Shown here: in pieces, positions 22,897 through 33,327 of the stretch
How the letters are laid out: each line of letters opens with the position of its first letter
Numbering within the stretch: the stretch's first letter is position 1
Assembly: GCA_019137255.1 (NCBI GenBank)
Contig: WPDH01000033.1
Coordinates: forward strand, 434,001 to 498,000
Length of the DNA: 64,000 nucleotides
Source: Corinectria fuckeliana
Lineage: Eukaryota > Ascomycota > Sordariomycetes > Hypocreales > Nectriaceae
Direction: 5' to 3'
The notes under the pieces: model-generated
Seen by the model: the letters and a program-made list of their open reading frames with translations, nothing else
Database searches by the model: none
What the model was told of the DNA's origin: nothing
Made by a program: the position numbers and the translations under genes

Positions 22897-24858
22897 ACCA
22901 CCCAAACCTGTAATGTGTCCACTACTCACCACGGGCAAACTCGCCATCGAACGACGACGACCAACAAGCGAACGGCCCTTGGAACATATTGCACTTGCAC
23001 TTGCGCTTTCGTCCGAGACGCAGTTAATAATGAGTCAGGCAAGGGGCCCGGTTTCGTTCCCCCGAAAGCCAAAAAAGAGAAATCAGCAGATGCAAAGGCC
23101 CGCAGCCCCCCCGCGTGCTGCCGATCAGCCCAGAAAGAGAGTCCCGTGAACAGCTCGTTTCCATGGCTAATTAATTGAGTTAAAATGGATGAGGCTGATG
23201 GCGGCGTTGTTTAGAGCAGATTGCCTCTTTGGGATGGGCTTGGAGGACGTCGCTTTCTGTCCTGTTCTTCTTCGTTTTGGTGCGAATCGATGCCGCTTCC
23301 TGCTGTCTCCCAACAAGTCTCTCTGAAGAGAGAGAGCTGTTCCGTCCACCGCCGTTGCGTCGTGGTGACCTCTGTGGGGGGATCCCCAATAGTCGGAGAG
23401 GCTAGTCGACTAACACCAACACCTTGAGACACTCTTGGCAAAGGTCCACGAGAAACCAGAACCCGGTCTGTCGTTGAACCCCTCCTCAATCATCCTGGAG
23501 AACATCATCTATCTCATCTGCTGGAATGCTGCGTTGTTTCACCCCCGGTCCTCAAACACTCAAGGCCAAGACAACAACAAACAACAACAAATACTCGACA
23601 TTCGCAGTCAACCACTTCCCATTCACTTCATCAACTCGCAGCCGTGAACCATGTGCCGTAAGCTCTTCCGTACACAAGTCCGAGCCGGGTCGCCCTCGGC
23701 TCCAAGCCTCGTTTCTCGATTCTCGGCCTCCCTTGCGTCTTCGACCTGCAACCCTACACCCTGCCTTCATCAGTACCCGTGCGCTTGCGTCCATGTATGT
23801 TCTCTCCCACGTGCCTCTCCGCACGCAGCTCGACACTCGCCGGCTCTCTGAAGCACTCCAACAACGGATTTATCACAGACGTCGTGCCGATAAGGGAATA
23901 GGGAGAGTGAATATCGGAGATGTTTTCCCTGCTCTATATGCTACGGGCACATTCCCTCCCAACAGCAACGTAAAACCTGTCCCTCTGTGAGGCTATTCTC
24001 AGCCATGGTCCACGTTTCCATTTTTCTTCCTGAGCCTTCCCCTTCATCTTGGCCAGATCCATTCCCTTTCCGTCCATGCAAGACTCTCCCCAACTGGCCT
24101 TTGCTCGACTAGCTGCAGCAAGCCCATCAGTCATTGGATCCTCTCGATAGTGCCCCCCTCCCACTTCCTGACTTTCCTCGCTTCTCAAGCTCTCGCTCTC
24201 GCTCTCGCTTCATACAACAAGTAAGAAAGAACAGCCACAAACCACCAATCCACTCTCTTCCCTCACCAAGCAACGTTAATCATTACTGTCCTCGCCAAAG
24301 CCGTCGTTCGCCCCGCTGGGTACTGAATCCGAGACATAAAAAAAAACACAGCAGATAATCTGATGGTTGACCTCCAGATATCGTCGGGGCACCGCCTCGT
24401 ACCTACACTTGGGTCCAGGTTGATATGCTTCCTTGCTTTCAGTGGAAGAATTCATCATCCAGGCCATTCTCTAGACCTAATCCTGGGGCCCGTCCTTATC
24501 GTTGTGCTGCTGACCCTCTCCACACGCTTGCGATCCTAGGATGTTCTATCCTTCGGCCGTGTCATACAAGGGCTACCAAATCGGGGGAGCTCAGAGCTCC
24601 AAGGAGGCAGCGGTAGCAAAAGAAAACTGCAGAAGAGCATATCGAGTCGAGCACGGTGTGGGACGTTTTTCATCGCATTGAACCAACAAGTCTTTTTTCT
24701 TTTCTTATATCTTAACGCGTAGACCGTGAAATCGTGAGACGACGTGGGAACCCCGTCGGAGCCCCGAGCATTTGCGCCGGTGCGGGGGGCCCTTCGTGAA
24801 GCAAGGTAGGTATGTATGGTACATGTGGAAAACTTGAAGCCGTTGGGGGTGAGACCGA

Positions 24859-25477
24859 TTACTGAGGTGGTTGGAAGTTGAGTGGTCGCCTAGGGGTGAG
24901 AGTGGCGTTAGCAACTTGGTTGAGCCTTGGCACAAACAAAAGGGATAGGCTTTTGAGAGAGGGGGTAGTGCGACCCGTGAGAGGTCGAGCGGGAGAACGC
25001 CAACTTACTTGAACAGGAGAATGTGTGGTTCGGGCTCATGAACCTCGTAGTGCTCCCAACCTAGACTCTATCGCAGTGTTAGCATTGCGGCGCTGATAAA
25101 CTCGTCCGACTGCCATACCTGTGTAATGCCGATAGATCGCCATTCCTCCTCCCACAGGAGCTTGAGGGTGCCCTTGGAAGTGTCGTGGTACTCTTTGGGG
25201 ATGACCTTGAGCATGGCTTTGGGGAGCTGGACATGACGGTATTCGTATTCGCTGTCTGAATATCTAGACACGGCAGAAGTATTAGTATCGTGGCGACCTA
25301 GCTCTGGCATGGCTGACGACGAGCCAAGCACCCAGCTCGCAGAGCACCAGCCACGGGGTCGTCGTACCTGGCCGAGTAGTGGATGGAGTCGATGTATTCC
25401 TCAAGCCGGGCACGCTCCGAGTCTAACAGAGGTCGCGGAGACGCATTCCGGCGGGCCGTGTCAATATCCAGAGGCAT
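24859..25477 (-). CDS. CKS1: Cyclin-dependent kinase regulatory subunit CKS1
   Basis: Four exons, 25477-25368, 25263-25119, 25067-25009 and 24889-24859, give 114 aa. Every junction is supported by family identity: IHYSARYSDSEYEYRHVQLP, KAMLKVIPKEYHD, LWEEEWRSIGITQSLGWEHY, HEPEPHILLFK, and a tiny 31-bp last exon adding RPLNFQPPQ, which matches the FKRPLN end of yeast Cks1. The phosphate-binding residues and the HxPEPH hinge proline pair are present. Cks1/Suc1 binds CDKs and docks phosphorylated substrates for multisite phosphorylation in the cell cycle. The N-terminus is short and begins MPLDIDTARRNASPRP. Without splicing the frame would stop at TAA directly after LLFK; the CTAAC branch and TAG acceptor support the last exon instead. 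Confidence 0.97.
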
Positions 25478-27834
25478 GACGGGCTAGGTGAGGAGGGCGA
25501 AAGGGACTGGCAGTGCAAGCCCAGACCCCAACGAGCTGTAGAGTAGGTCGGCGGGCGTCGGGCGTCGAGGCGCTCTCGCTGGATCGGGGAGGGATTCGAT
25601 CAGAACCGGGACCGCGTCGCTCCGAGGTCGAAGTCGGATTGCGGGCTGCTGGAGGGTGATTTTTGTTTTGCTGGCCCAAGGAGCGCTCGAAGGTGACGGG
25701 GAGGAAGGTTACTTTTAGGAGAGTCACGCGAGATCGGCAGGAGTTTCCTCGCAACGGCTGGTTGTTCCGGGGTGTGTGGTGCAAGATTCGCTCGCGCGCG
25801 GGAGGGGGGGGCGCTTTTTGAGGGGTGGTTGGGACCAGAACAGGGCTAGATCTGTCGAGGAATGCGGTGCCGGAGACAACAAAAAGGATTGCGAGAAGAA
25901 GGTGAGGAATCAACACTCGCGTGCTCGGAAGTGCGCAAGAAGGGAACGAAGGAGAGAGAAGTTTGCGGACGCGGGGAGGGAGGGAAAAAGACGGAGAGGT
26001 ATGAGTGCGCAAGCTGAGTCGCGATGGTGTTGACGGCGGGTTTTTGGTTACAAGCAGGCGGACGACGTGCGGGCGGGTTGACGGCGGGGGGGGGGGAGCG
26101 GGGTGGAACAATAGTAAACAAATGCAATTAAGAAGGTAAATAGACACACACATTGACACACACATCCACACAGCGTACAGCATACAACACTCAACACACA
26201 ATCAAACACACAATCAAACACACACTAAGGCCAAGGCACCTGCAAATTGTCGGCATGGACATGGATTGGACGTGAAATGGCAGTGGGCACGGCAGCCGTA
26301 CCCACTAAAACCCAGTGAACCACGGCCCCAAAATCCCACCATCCCACAGAGCCACGGCGAGATAACAGCGATTCCGCGACCAACTCCACCCGCAACCTCC
26401 ACCTCCACTTGTCGACTTTGTTTGTCACACGCACTGAATTCAGTTGACCAAGGCCGAAAAGAAGCCAGGAATGGTCAACGCAAAACCAAACAACAACATG
26501 TGAATATGTGCACCAGGGGGGGGACGAGAAACAGCTCTTTGCATCGTGAAGGATCTGCGAGCACCGGCGGCGTTGCACGAGCGCACCCAGGGTTGTTCAA
26601 CGGCCGCGGTCGGGGATCGCTGGCCCGGCCGCGTTAGGGGGTTTGCTTCCATGGCCTAGGTACCTGTACCTCACCAGCGTCAGCTTTCTTAGAGGGGCAG
26701 GCGGGGGCTGTTATTAGCGTTGTGGCAGCGTCCGTGCTCCCCGGTTCCCGGATCGATCCCGACCAACAAGACGAAGGAAAACACGGTGACGGACGGAGCC
26801 TTTTCGACGTCGGGTTGGTCGGACAGAGAAAGAGAGAGCCCAGAGAACTCGAAGTGTCCAGACGCCCGGTTCGTCATGACGGGCAGGGTGGTGCGTCGGC
26901 ACGCAAACACCCCCGTCGTTTCCTGGGCAATGCCCAACCGCATCCTTCGAAAGCTATACACAGCCCGTCCTCCTGGTGGATTTTTGCAAACTGCATTCGG
27001 GCGAACAGGTATAAACTGTTGGATATTGGGCACGTGGCTCTCACATCGTCTCAATGCAGATACCCGCTCCATCCTGCCGTCTTCCGTCTTCCGTCTTCCG
27101 TCTTCCTTCTCTGTTTTCCCTTCTCTCCTGCCCTGGTTGCCTGGGTACCCTGAACGAGGGAACTCCCGCTTTCCCCGGTGCCTGGGATCCGTCAACCACC
27201 ACACCGGAAAGCTTGGGCCGTTGGTTGATGTTGGAAATCCCATCAGACACGGGAAAACTGGCTACTAATGCTGAGAAAGATTGCGCTCGTCACGTCATGA
27301 ATGATGTCACTTTCGGAATCCTCCCCTCATTCGATTTTTTTTAGCATGTGCCCTTTCTTCCATTTGCTCCATGTCCTTCCTTTTTGCGGGGAGACGCTGG
27401 GCTGACGACTGCTCTCATTGACGCGGAACCCACCGGGTTGGGGTCCTTTAACCCTCCGTTGGCCCTTTGATACTGTATCTATGTACATACGAAGACCGGG
27501 ACTCGAAAACTGCCTGCAGTCTGAGCTGGAGCCTGCAGCAGGCTGCAAGATTACTAGCAGCGCCCCCAATTTCCGGTTCCGTGTTTGCCGCATCATCTCA
27601 GCTTGCTCCCGAGAAGACGAGACGAGCCTTCCTGCAGTAAATCTTGGAGCATCACTGAGCCGAATATCCCGAATGCCTCCAGCTCTAGATGACGAAGTAG
27701 GCCGATTACCGACAGCATGATTGAATCAATGACAATCCAACGGGCCCCTTCGGAACCGCATGTACATAGCAAGTAGTGGCGACCCATTGTGTGCTTCTGT
27801 TGAGTACCTACCCGACAACCATGCTGAAGAACCG
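25478..27834. other. CKS1 leader and 2.3-kb spacer
   Basis: The first ~700 bp are likely the CKS1 promoter and leader: G-rich on plus (runs near 25803 and 26086), with CA-rich DNA near 26141-26222. Next comes GC-rich spacer and a TCTTCCG repeat at 27077. Frames of up to 246 codons occur on both strands but none has a start, motif or codon preference that convinces. Downstream lies the USB1 3' side. Confidence 0.45.
27077..27106. repeat. CCGTCTT heptanucleotide repeat
   Basis: Four tandem copies of CCGTCTT in non-coding spacer. Confidence 0.85.
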
Positions 27835-28879
27835 TCATGATTCAAACAACTTGGAACCTATGACGTTTCTTCCCGAGTCCGCCAAGGCAATGTGATTCAC
27901 TACGTTGCCAATTTTCGCCTTGACGCCGGCAACATCAATGTTCCATGACTCGATGCCAAAACTGGCCTGCTTGAATAGCTCCAGCGTCTTTGCACAAGCC
28001 TCATCATTCGGCTGGTCAAACGTCCAACCGACAGAGACGTGAAACGCGTTTCCCGTAGGCCCTTTCTGACTCTTCTGGTATAGCGCCGGCTGGTTAAAGG
28101 CTGTGACAGCAGCATTGCAACGGGTCAAGAGAGCCATGAGCTCGGGGTTCGGGTTCGTCTGGGGTGCATCTTCTCCAGTTGTTGACGGGTTGCTGGCTAC
28201 GCGGAGAACGAGAAAGGTACGGTTTGAATCTGGTGATTTGAACCACACGAGGTTGTTGGGGCTTACGGCGAAGGGCACTATGGCGCTGGCGCGAATCGTC
28301 TGAGTGATCTTGTCTAGGAAGGCGTCCTTGTCCGTTGTCGATAGAGACAGTGGCCGCGAAAGACTGATGTGTAAGGGGAGAGGCGATCCGAGGTCGCTAG
28401 TTAAAAAGTTGTGCAGCTTGACTTGGCCGCCCAGCTCGACCTTGATGCCATCGATGAGGTCGACGAGCACGGCGTGTTGCGCAGCGGTGGGATGCCCTAG
28501 ACAGTCAGCTTCACGACACCAAGACTCGAGATGGAGCTGAAGGAAACCCACATTCGACATAGATGTGGCTCGGCCAGTTGCCGACCACGTGGGGGACCTG
28601 CCGGTGGCGGCCATGATGAAGGCTTGGGTCGTCGACGACGCTCTGGCGGACGGTGGACGCGTAGAGGTCGTGGAATCCAGACGGGAGGGGGGGCATGCCC
28701 GACTCCCCGGAGACATCGGCACCGGAGGCACCGGAGACACCGGTGGGCGAAGCATTCGGGGCTGCGTCGGAGGTGTGGGTGGCCGCGCCGACAGTGGCCT
28801 TCCGGCGTTTGGTGGGGGGTGGGCCGCGGTCAGCCTCGTCATCGGCCGAGTCGGAAGATGAATAGTCGACAAGAGCCAT
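27835..28879 (-). CDS. USB1: USB1/MPN1 U6 snRNA 3'-5' exonuclease (2H phosphodiesterase)
   Basis: Exons 28879-28552 and 28496-27835 (55-bp intron) join to 329 aa. The join restores HIYVEWHPTAAQH from GAAT plus GGCAT, the conserved (N)WP-H-x-Y-x-E-W segment of USB1 (GNWPSHIYVEW). The N-terminal ~90 residues are disordered and acidic/basic (MALVDYSSSDSADDEAD, then PPPTKRRK, a possible NLS). The two catalytic HxS tetrads of the 2H fold are visible as HISLS (His152, Ser154) and HVSVG (His262, Ser264). USB1 trims the U6 snRNA oligo-U tail and leaves a protective terminal phosphate, stabilising U6 for splicing. The start is the first ATG and matches the usual short polar N-terminus. Confidence 0.95.
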
Positions 28880-31083
28880 GGGGGCCGCCGGATGGGATGG
28901 AGCTCAGATGGGGGTGAGAGGAGGACAGCCAGACAGACAGGGATCGGGGTAGCTCCGTCGACGTATTCGTAGAGGATGCCCGACTGAGTATCGAAACGAA
29001 AGATGGTTCCTGCATTCCTCGTGTCTGAGAGCGAAGTGACTGTGTCACACGTAATTGTGGCATGGCACCAAGCATAGAATAGATGTAGGGCCAGCTAGCA
29101 TTAAGCGCTGCACTGCCGGCATTAACGACTGATGCAGGATCTCCGACACCAACAGCTAGCAAGTCGGTGAAGGGATATAAGTGATATGCTATCCAAAGGT
29201 TTTGTGCGCGGCTGGATTCGTACAGAGTCGTCCTATTTGGGCTGCATACCACATGCCTATATCAACTTCCACTCTAATCTTTTTCCCCCTTGGATAGTCG
29301 GTCTCGCTATCAACTATGGCAGAGCAGTTAGGGCATCAGGGCGCTAGGGTGTTAGAGCGTTAGGGAGTTTGAGCATCGGAGCATCAGGGCATTAACTAGC
29401 GAATAGGACGACTCGTGGTATACTGTAAGATGAGTTGGCACTTGGCATGATCATAAGGATGGAATCCGTTGCTGCGGTTGTGCTGCGTGTAGCACTGCGT
29501 GGATGCATTCGGACTGGCGCCCACGCTGACTCTACTGGAGGAGAGCCGAATGAAGTTGCAAAGCTAACAGTAGCTTTTGACGTGTGTGCGTGCGTGTCCC
29601 TGAGCTTAGTTTGGGGCTTGGCGGCTCGGCCAGTACGAGTCCCACTGGGCGATTTGAACGTATTCTTAGATTCTTGGCGAGCTGGCCCACTGCCCAGACT
29701 CCAAGAAGCCGGCGCGCCCGTTGGAATGGAATGGCCAGATCCGACCTCGGCCTAGTGAACCATTAAGCTATTAACTTACTTGTCGAAGCACTGCTTTTGG
29801 CGATGGGGCTCGTCTAAAGGCGTGGCATCGCTTGCGCGTAGTGCCCTGAGACGATCAGGCGACAATGGGTTTTCTGCTTGACGTGACTTGTGACTCGCTG
29901 TAATGTGGGGCCGGAGCTGAGGCGGAAGTACTTGCAGCGCTGGTGGGGGATGGATGAGCCGGGTCGCAGGATGACCTCACAACTCGACGAGGACGCCGCG
30001 GCGGGGAATACGAGCTTCGATCGAGAAAGGTTCTGACGTTATCTAGCCGATCGTTCCGGGGGCGTGTACGCTCCAAGAGACGTCAGTTCGGGAGAGATGG
30101 CAGAACGGGCGCATTAATACTATTACGAATGCGTGTCCACGGACGAAATACTCGCTCGTTGGCCGCTCGGGCCCTGGCAGGTTCGTACCTGATGAGCGAT
30201 GAGCTACTATAGAACTGACGTGGGGAGGAGACTGCAGCCAGCCCGGAGCCCGGAAAGCCCCTCATAGGTCCGCCCCCCGCGCCGCCCACGCCGCCCACGC
30301 CATAAACGACGCCTCTCGGAACTGGTTTGCTTCCACGCACCTTGTTAGTCTCGGGGCCCCAAATGCGTGCCGGAGTGTCGACGTGCTTGCTTGCCAAGGT
30401 GCCCGTGAAGGGGCGTGCGAGGGCGCCTGGGCACAGAAAGTGTGTGATGTACGTGAATGTGGATGATGGGGATGGTGGAGGTGGAGGTGGAGGTGGAAGT
30501 GGAGGTAAGGAAGGGTCACGAGGAGACGAAGCTCCAGCCTTGAGGATCTACGAATACCGCCTTAGGTTAAGCACGCATGTACGAAGTAGTCTATTGGCCC
30601 GGAGGACTGGAATCATTGGATGGAAGGTTGAGGAAGGTGCCTCAGCCGTACCTGCCGCACCTTCCCCAAAGCTATAGTACTATGTACATGCCTCTTTTTT
30701 TGGTGCCTCCTTTTTGCTTAAGACCTGCAGCACATCCCACACCTTTCGCTCCTCACCGTTTTCCACAATTCTTGCTTCCTCACACTGCTCAAAGACTCTA
30801 CCTTGCTTTGATCATCTTGACTTTGTTCGCCTTCAACGCAATTCATCGACGCAATCCACTAAGTTGACACTGCGACCCGACCTAGCCGACGATATTGTCG
30901 TCCGACTCGATCCCCCCCGGCCTTACACCGACGCCTTACACCGAGCACGCCGGAATTTGCGGATAAACAGACAAGACACTACCAGAGCCGACCAGTACAA
31001 CTCTGCAGCCCGAAACACCATCAATCTATCCCGGGGCCCGATCTCGCTTCTCTTGCTCATCATCCCATCATCGCTCCGCCACG
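28880..31083. other. Divergent 2.2-kb spacer, USB1 / Pal1
   Basis: Contains both promoters, the degenerate octamer array at 29327-29390, a GGTGGA repeat near 30476-30505 and a CT-rich leader before 31084. Frames of 73-137 codons are not supported as genes. Confidence 0.5.
29327..29390. repeat. Degenerate 8-bp tandem array (eight copies)
   Basis: Eight contiguous octamers: GTTAGGGC, ATCAGGGC, GCTAGGGT, GTTAGAGC, GTTAGGGA, GTTTGAGC, ATCGGAGC, ATCAGGGC. Strict 8-bp phasing is kept with substitutions only. Several units contain TTAGGG. Confidence 0.8.
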
Positions 31084-32773
31084 ATGAATGAATCAAGCAG
31101 CGACAAACAATGGGTGAGTCGCAGTCGCACCGCTTTCGTTGATCCGTACCCTATCCAACCCTGCTTGGGTCCCTGTTCGCTGCTCCCCACCACCACCAAG
31201 TTTCCTGGCCCAACGTCATGCCATCCACATGGCTGTGAGATAGACGTCAGGGACCCAGATGGACCCTTTTTTCTTCGTCGTCTTGCGTCGCGTCAATGCG
31301 GATCCCCACTCTTCCAGGATCCCTAAGCCTACGCAGTAAAGCTTCAGTTGCCGACCAAGATGCACCGCCGCCCTACCAAGTGAGATGGGCCTCGAGTACG
31401 CGCAAGCGCACTGGCGTCGTCGCCTCGGAAGAGCGACTGCGCCCTGCTATTCGTCCCGTCCCTTCTCTTTCTCTGTGCTGGCGGCCATTTAACTGACGTT
31501 CCCGTCCCTCATTTACAGGCAAAGGCCTACATTCTCGATCCATTGACTGCCCCCGAACCCAGCCAGGAAACCGGCATCGCATCCTCCCACAGCCTCGCCG
31601 CCCAGTTCCAAAGGATCAACCTCTCGGACTCGAGCTCGAACTCTGGGAAGGAACCAGACAGAAACAAGCGTTCAAGCAGACAACAACCGCAGCGCAACTA
31701 TCCCTCACCTCCGTCTTCAGCGAGTCCTTCTCGTTCCAACTTCCACCCCTCTAATCCTTTCTTCACGCCTGGCGAATCTTCATCCGGCTCTCCCCCTCGA
31801 TCTCCTCCAAGATCGCCCCCTAGTGCTTCACACAACTCGCGACGTTACCCCCCAAACACCGCCGTGACACGCTCGTCCAGCACTCGAGGCCCGCGTTTGG
31901 CCCCTAAAAGGCCCAGCCCTCAACACCGGCGCAGTTTCAGTACTGGCAACTGCGAGCTCTCCCGCCGCAACTCAATCAATCGGCGCTTCCCCGGCGACAT
32001 GACCCATCGCCCGCTTGATATCCTCCGGAAGGAGGCCCGCGCTGCCGACCGGGCGCCCCACCTCCGGCGCAAGAACAATCCAGACACGGACACGATAGAT
32101 GCTCTGGACACTATTGGCGGCACCTATCACCATGGCGGACCTTTTGATGCTGCTCTCGCTAGTCGAAACCGACATGAGAAGTATTCACCTGCTGCCGCTG
32201 TCTATGATTCCAATATGGAAGCTATCCGCGCCACCCCTCGGGAGTATATCGAAGACTCTCTGCGAAGCCACAGACCTCTCCAAGGCACTGCAGTTATCCC
32301 CAGCGGCCACGAGGATTTCCGCGGTAATATTATGAACTACGAAGAGGGCGCCGACCTGATGAGAGAGCCGGATGCTGCCGGCGGCGCTTACAAGCGCTGG
32401 GAAGGCATTGTGAGTGACCGACTTTCACTGAGCATACTTGATCGCTAACTCGTCCGACCAGGTCTATCACCCCGATGACCTCAAAGGAAAGGGTCCTAAT
32501 TTCGAATATGAGAGAGATTTGAAGGAGAAGAAGCGCTTGGCTAAAGGTGGCCATGCCGCCGAGTACGAACTGCAACCCCGTGGCAGCGGCTCACTCCGCC
32601 CACCCATGATACGCCACCATCGGAGTATGAGTGATCAGCCCGTCTCCACTTCGACTGAGGGCTTCTCCAACGGGATAGACCTCGGGCGTAAAAATTCGAC
32701 CGGCAAGCGACTAAGCGACGGCCTGAAGCGACGTTTCGGTAGCATCCGTCGAAAGAGGGCGCAGGAGGTGTAG
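31084..32773 (+). CDS. PAL1: Pal1 family cell-morphology protein
   Basis: Exons 31084-31113, 31519-32409 and 32462-32773 give 410 aa. The first exon encodes only ten residues (MNESSSDKQW) and is followed by a 405-bp intron. The second exon continues AKAYILDPLTAPEPSQ and a long Ser/Pro/Arg-rich segment. The Pal1 domain follows (residues ~150-270): RPLDILRKEARAADRAPHLR, then DTIDALDTIGGTYHHGGPFD and ALASRN, diagnostic of the family. The C-terminus is basic (KRLSDGLKRRFGSIRRKR). S. pombe Pal1 localises to growing tips and division sites, works with Sla2/End4 and is needed for cylindrical shape; budding yeast Pal1 is an early endocytic factor. The basic tail may contact membrane (inference). The model is firm except for the long first intron. 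Confidence 0.92.
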
Positions 32774-33327
32774 AATGGAGGTCTGCCATCGTTGTGTCGA
32801 AGTGATTGAATGATGACTTCCGGAAATCCTTGGCGTTCTTTTGGCGTTGGAAATTTGGGTATTTACAATGGCGAATACGCCGGTTCTGGGAATGACTGTA
32901 CACATAAAATGTGATGCGAATAAGGCTTGCGACGTATGCATTTCCATCGAGGAAGAATTTTAGGCTGCTAGCAGTCTTACTGTGTGGCGAGTTTTAGGAT
33001 TGATGGTGGAATGATGGGTGGATTTGGTAGTATTTCGGTTAAGTCTTGCGCCTCTGGCCCTGTTGCAAATATATATGCTTGAACGAACAATACCGACCTA
33101 TTGTATGAGACGGTGTAACAGTTTGTCCATGTAATTCGCCTGAGGCATACCCTTTATTGTCCAATCCATGCGTATATTGCACTCGACTTCGGTTCTAAGT
33201 ATGATGTACTGTAAACTCCATGGCAAAAGCACCCGACCAAAGCCACGGCTCTATACGGACCGCCTTTTCGACTCCCCTTGAGCATCATAACAAAACAACC
33301 ATATATCGAAACATGACAAAGATGCTC
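32774..33327. other. Convergent 3' spacer, Pal1 / CFT1
   Basis: AT-richer DNA expected to carry both 3' UTRs. No other feature seen. Confidence 0.55.

Larger units (their letters stand above)
22032..24858. other. 2.8-kb spacer between ERO1 and CKS1 with several microsatellites
   Basis: Holds the ERO1 promoter and leader and the CKS1 3' side. Repeats: ATGCAG at 22097, TAGG at ~22487, GCC at ~22868, ACAACA near 23571, CTCTCG near 24190. Frames of up to 167 codons appear, and an ATG with a nearby GTAAGC donor at ~23651 could be a short first exon, but no convincing continuation was found. Confidence 0.45.

Noticed and set aside
23651..23851. Possible short-exon gene with ATGTGCC-GTAAGC donor
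   Set aside because: No acceptor yields a product that I recognise, and reading frames conflict.
26720..27268. 182- and 184-codon frames on opposite strands
   Set aside because: They overlap each other and a TCTTCCG microsatellite; neither has a coding pattern.
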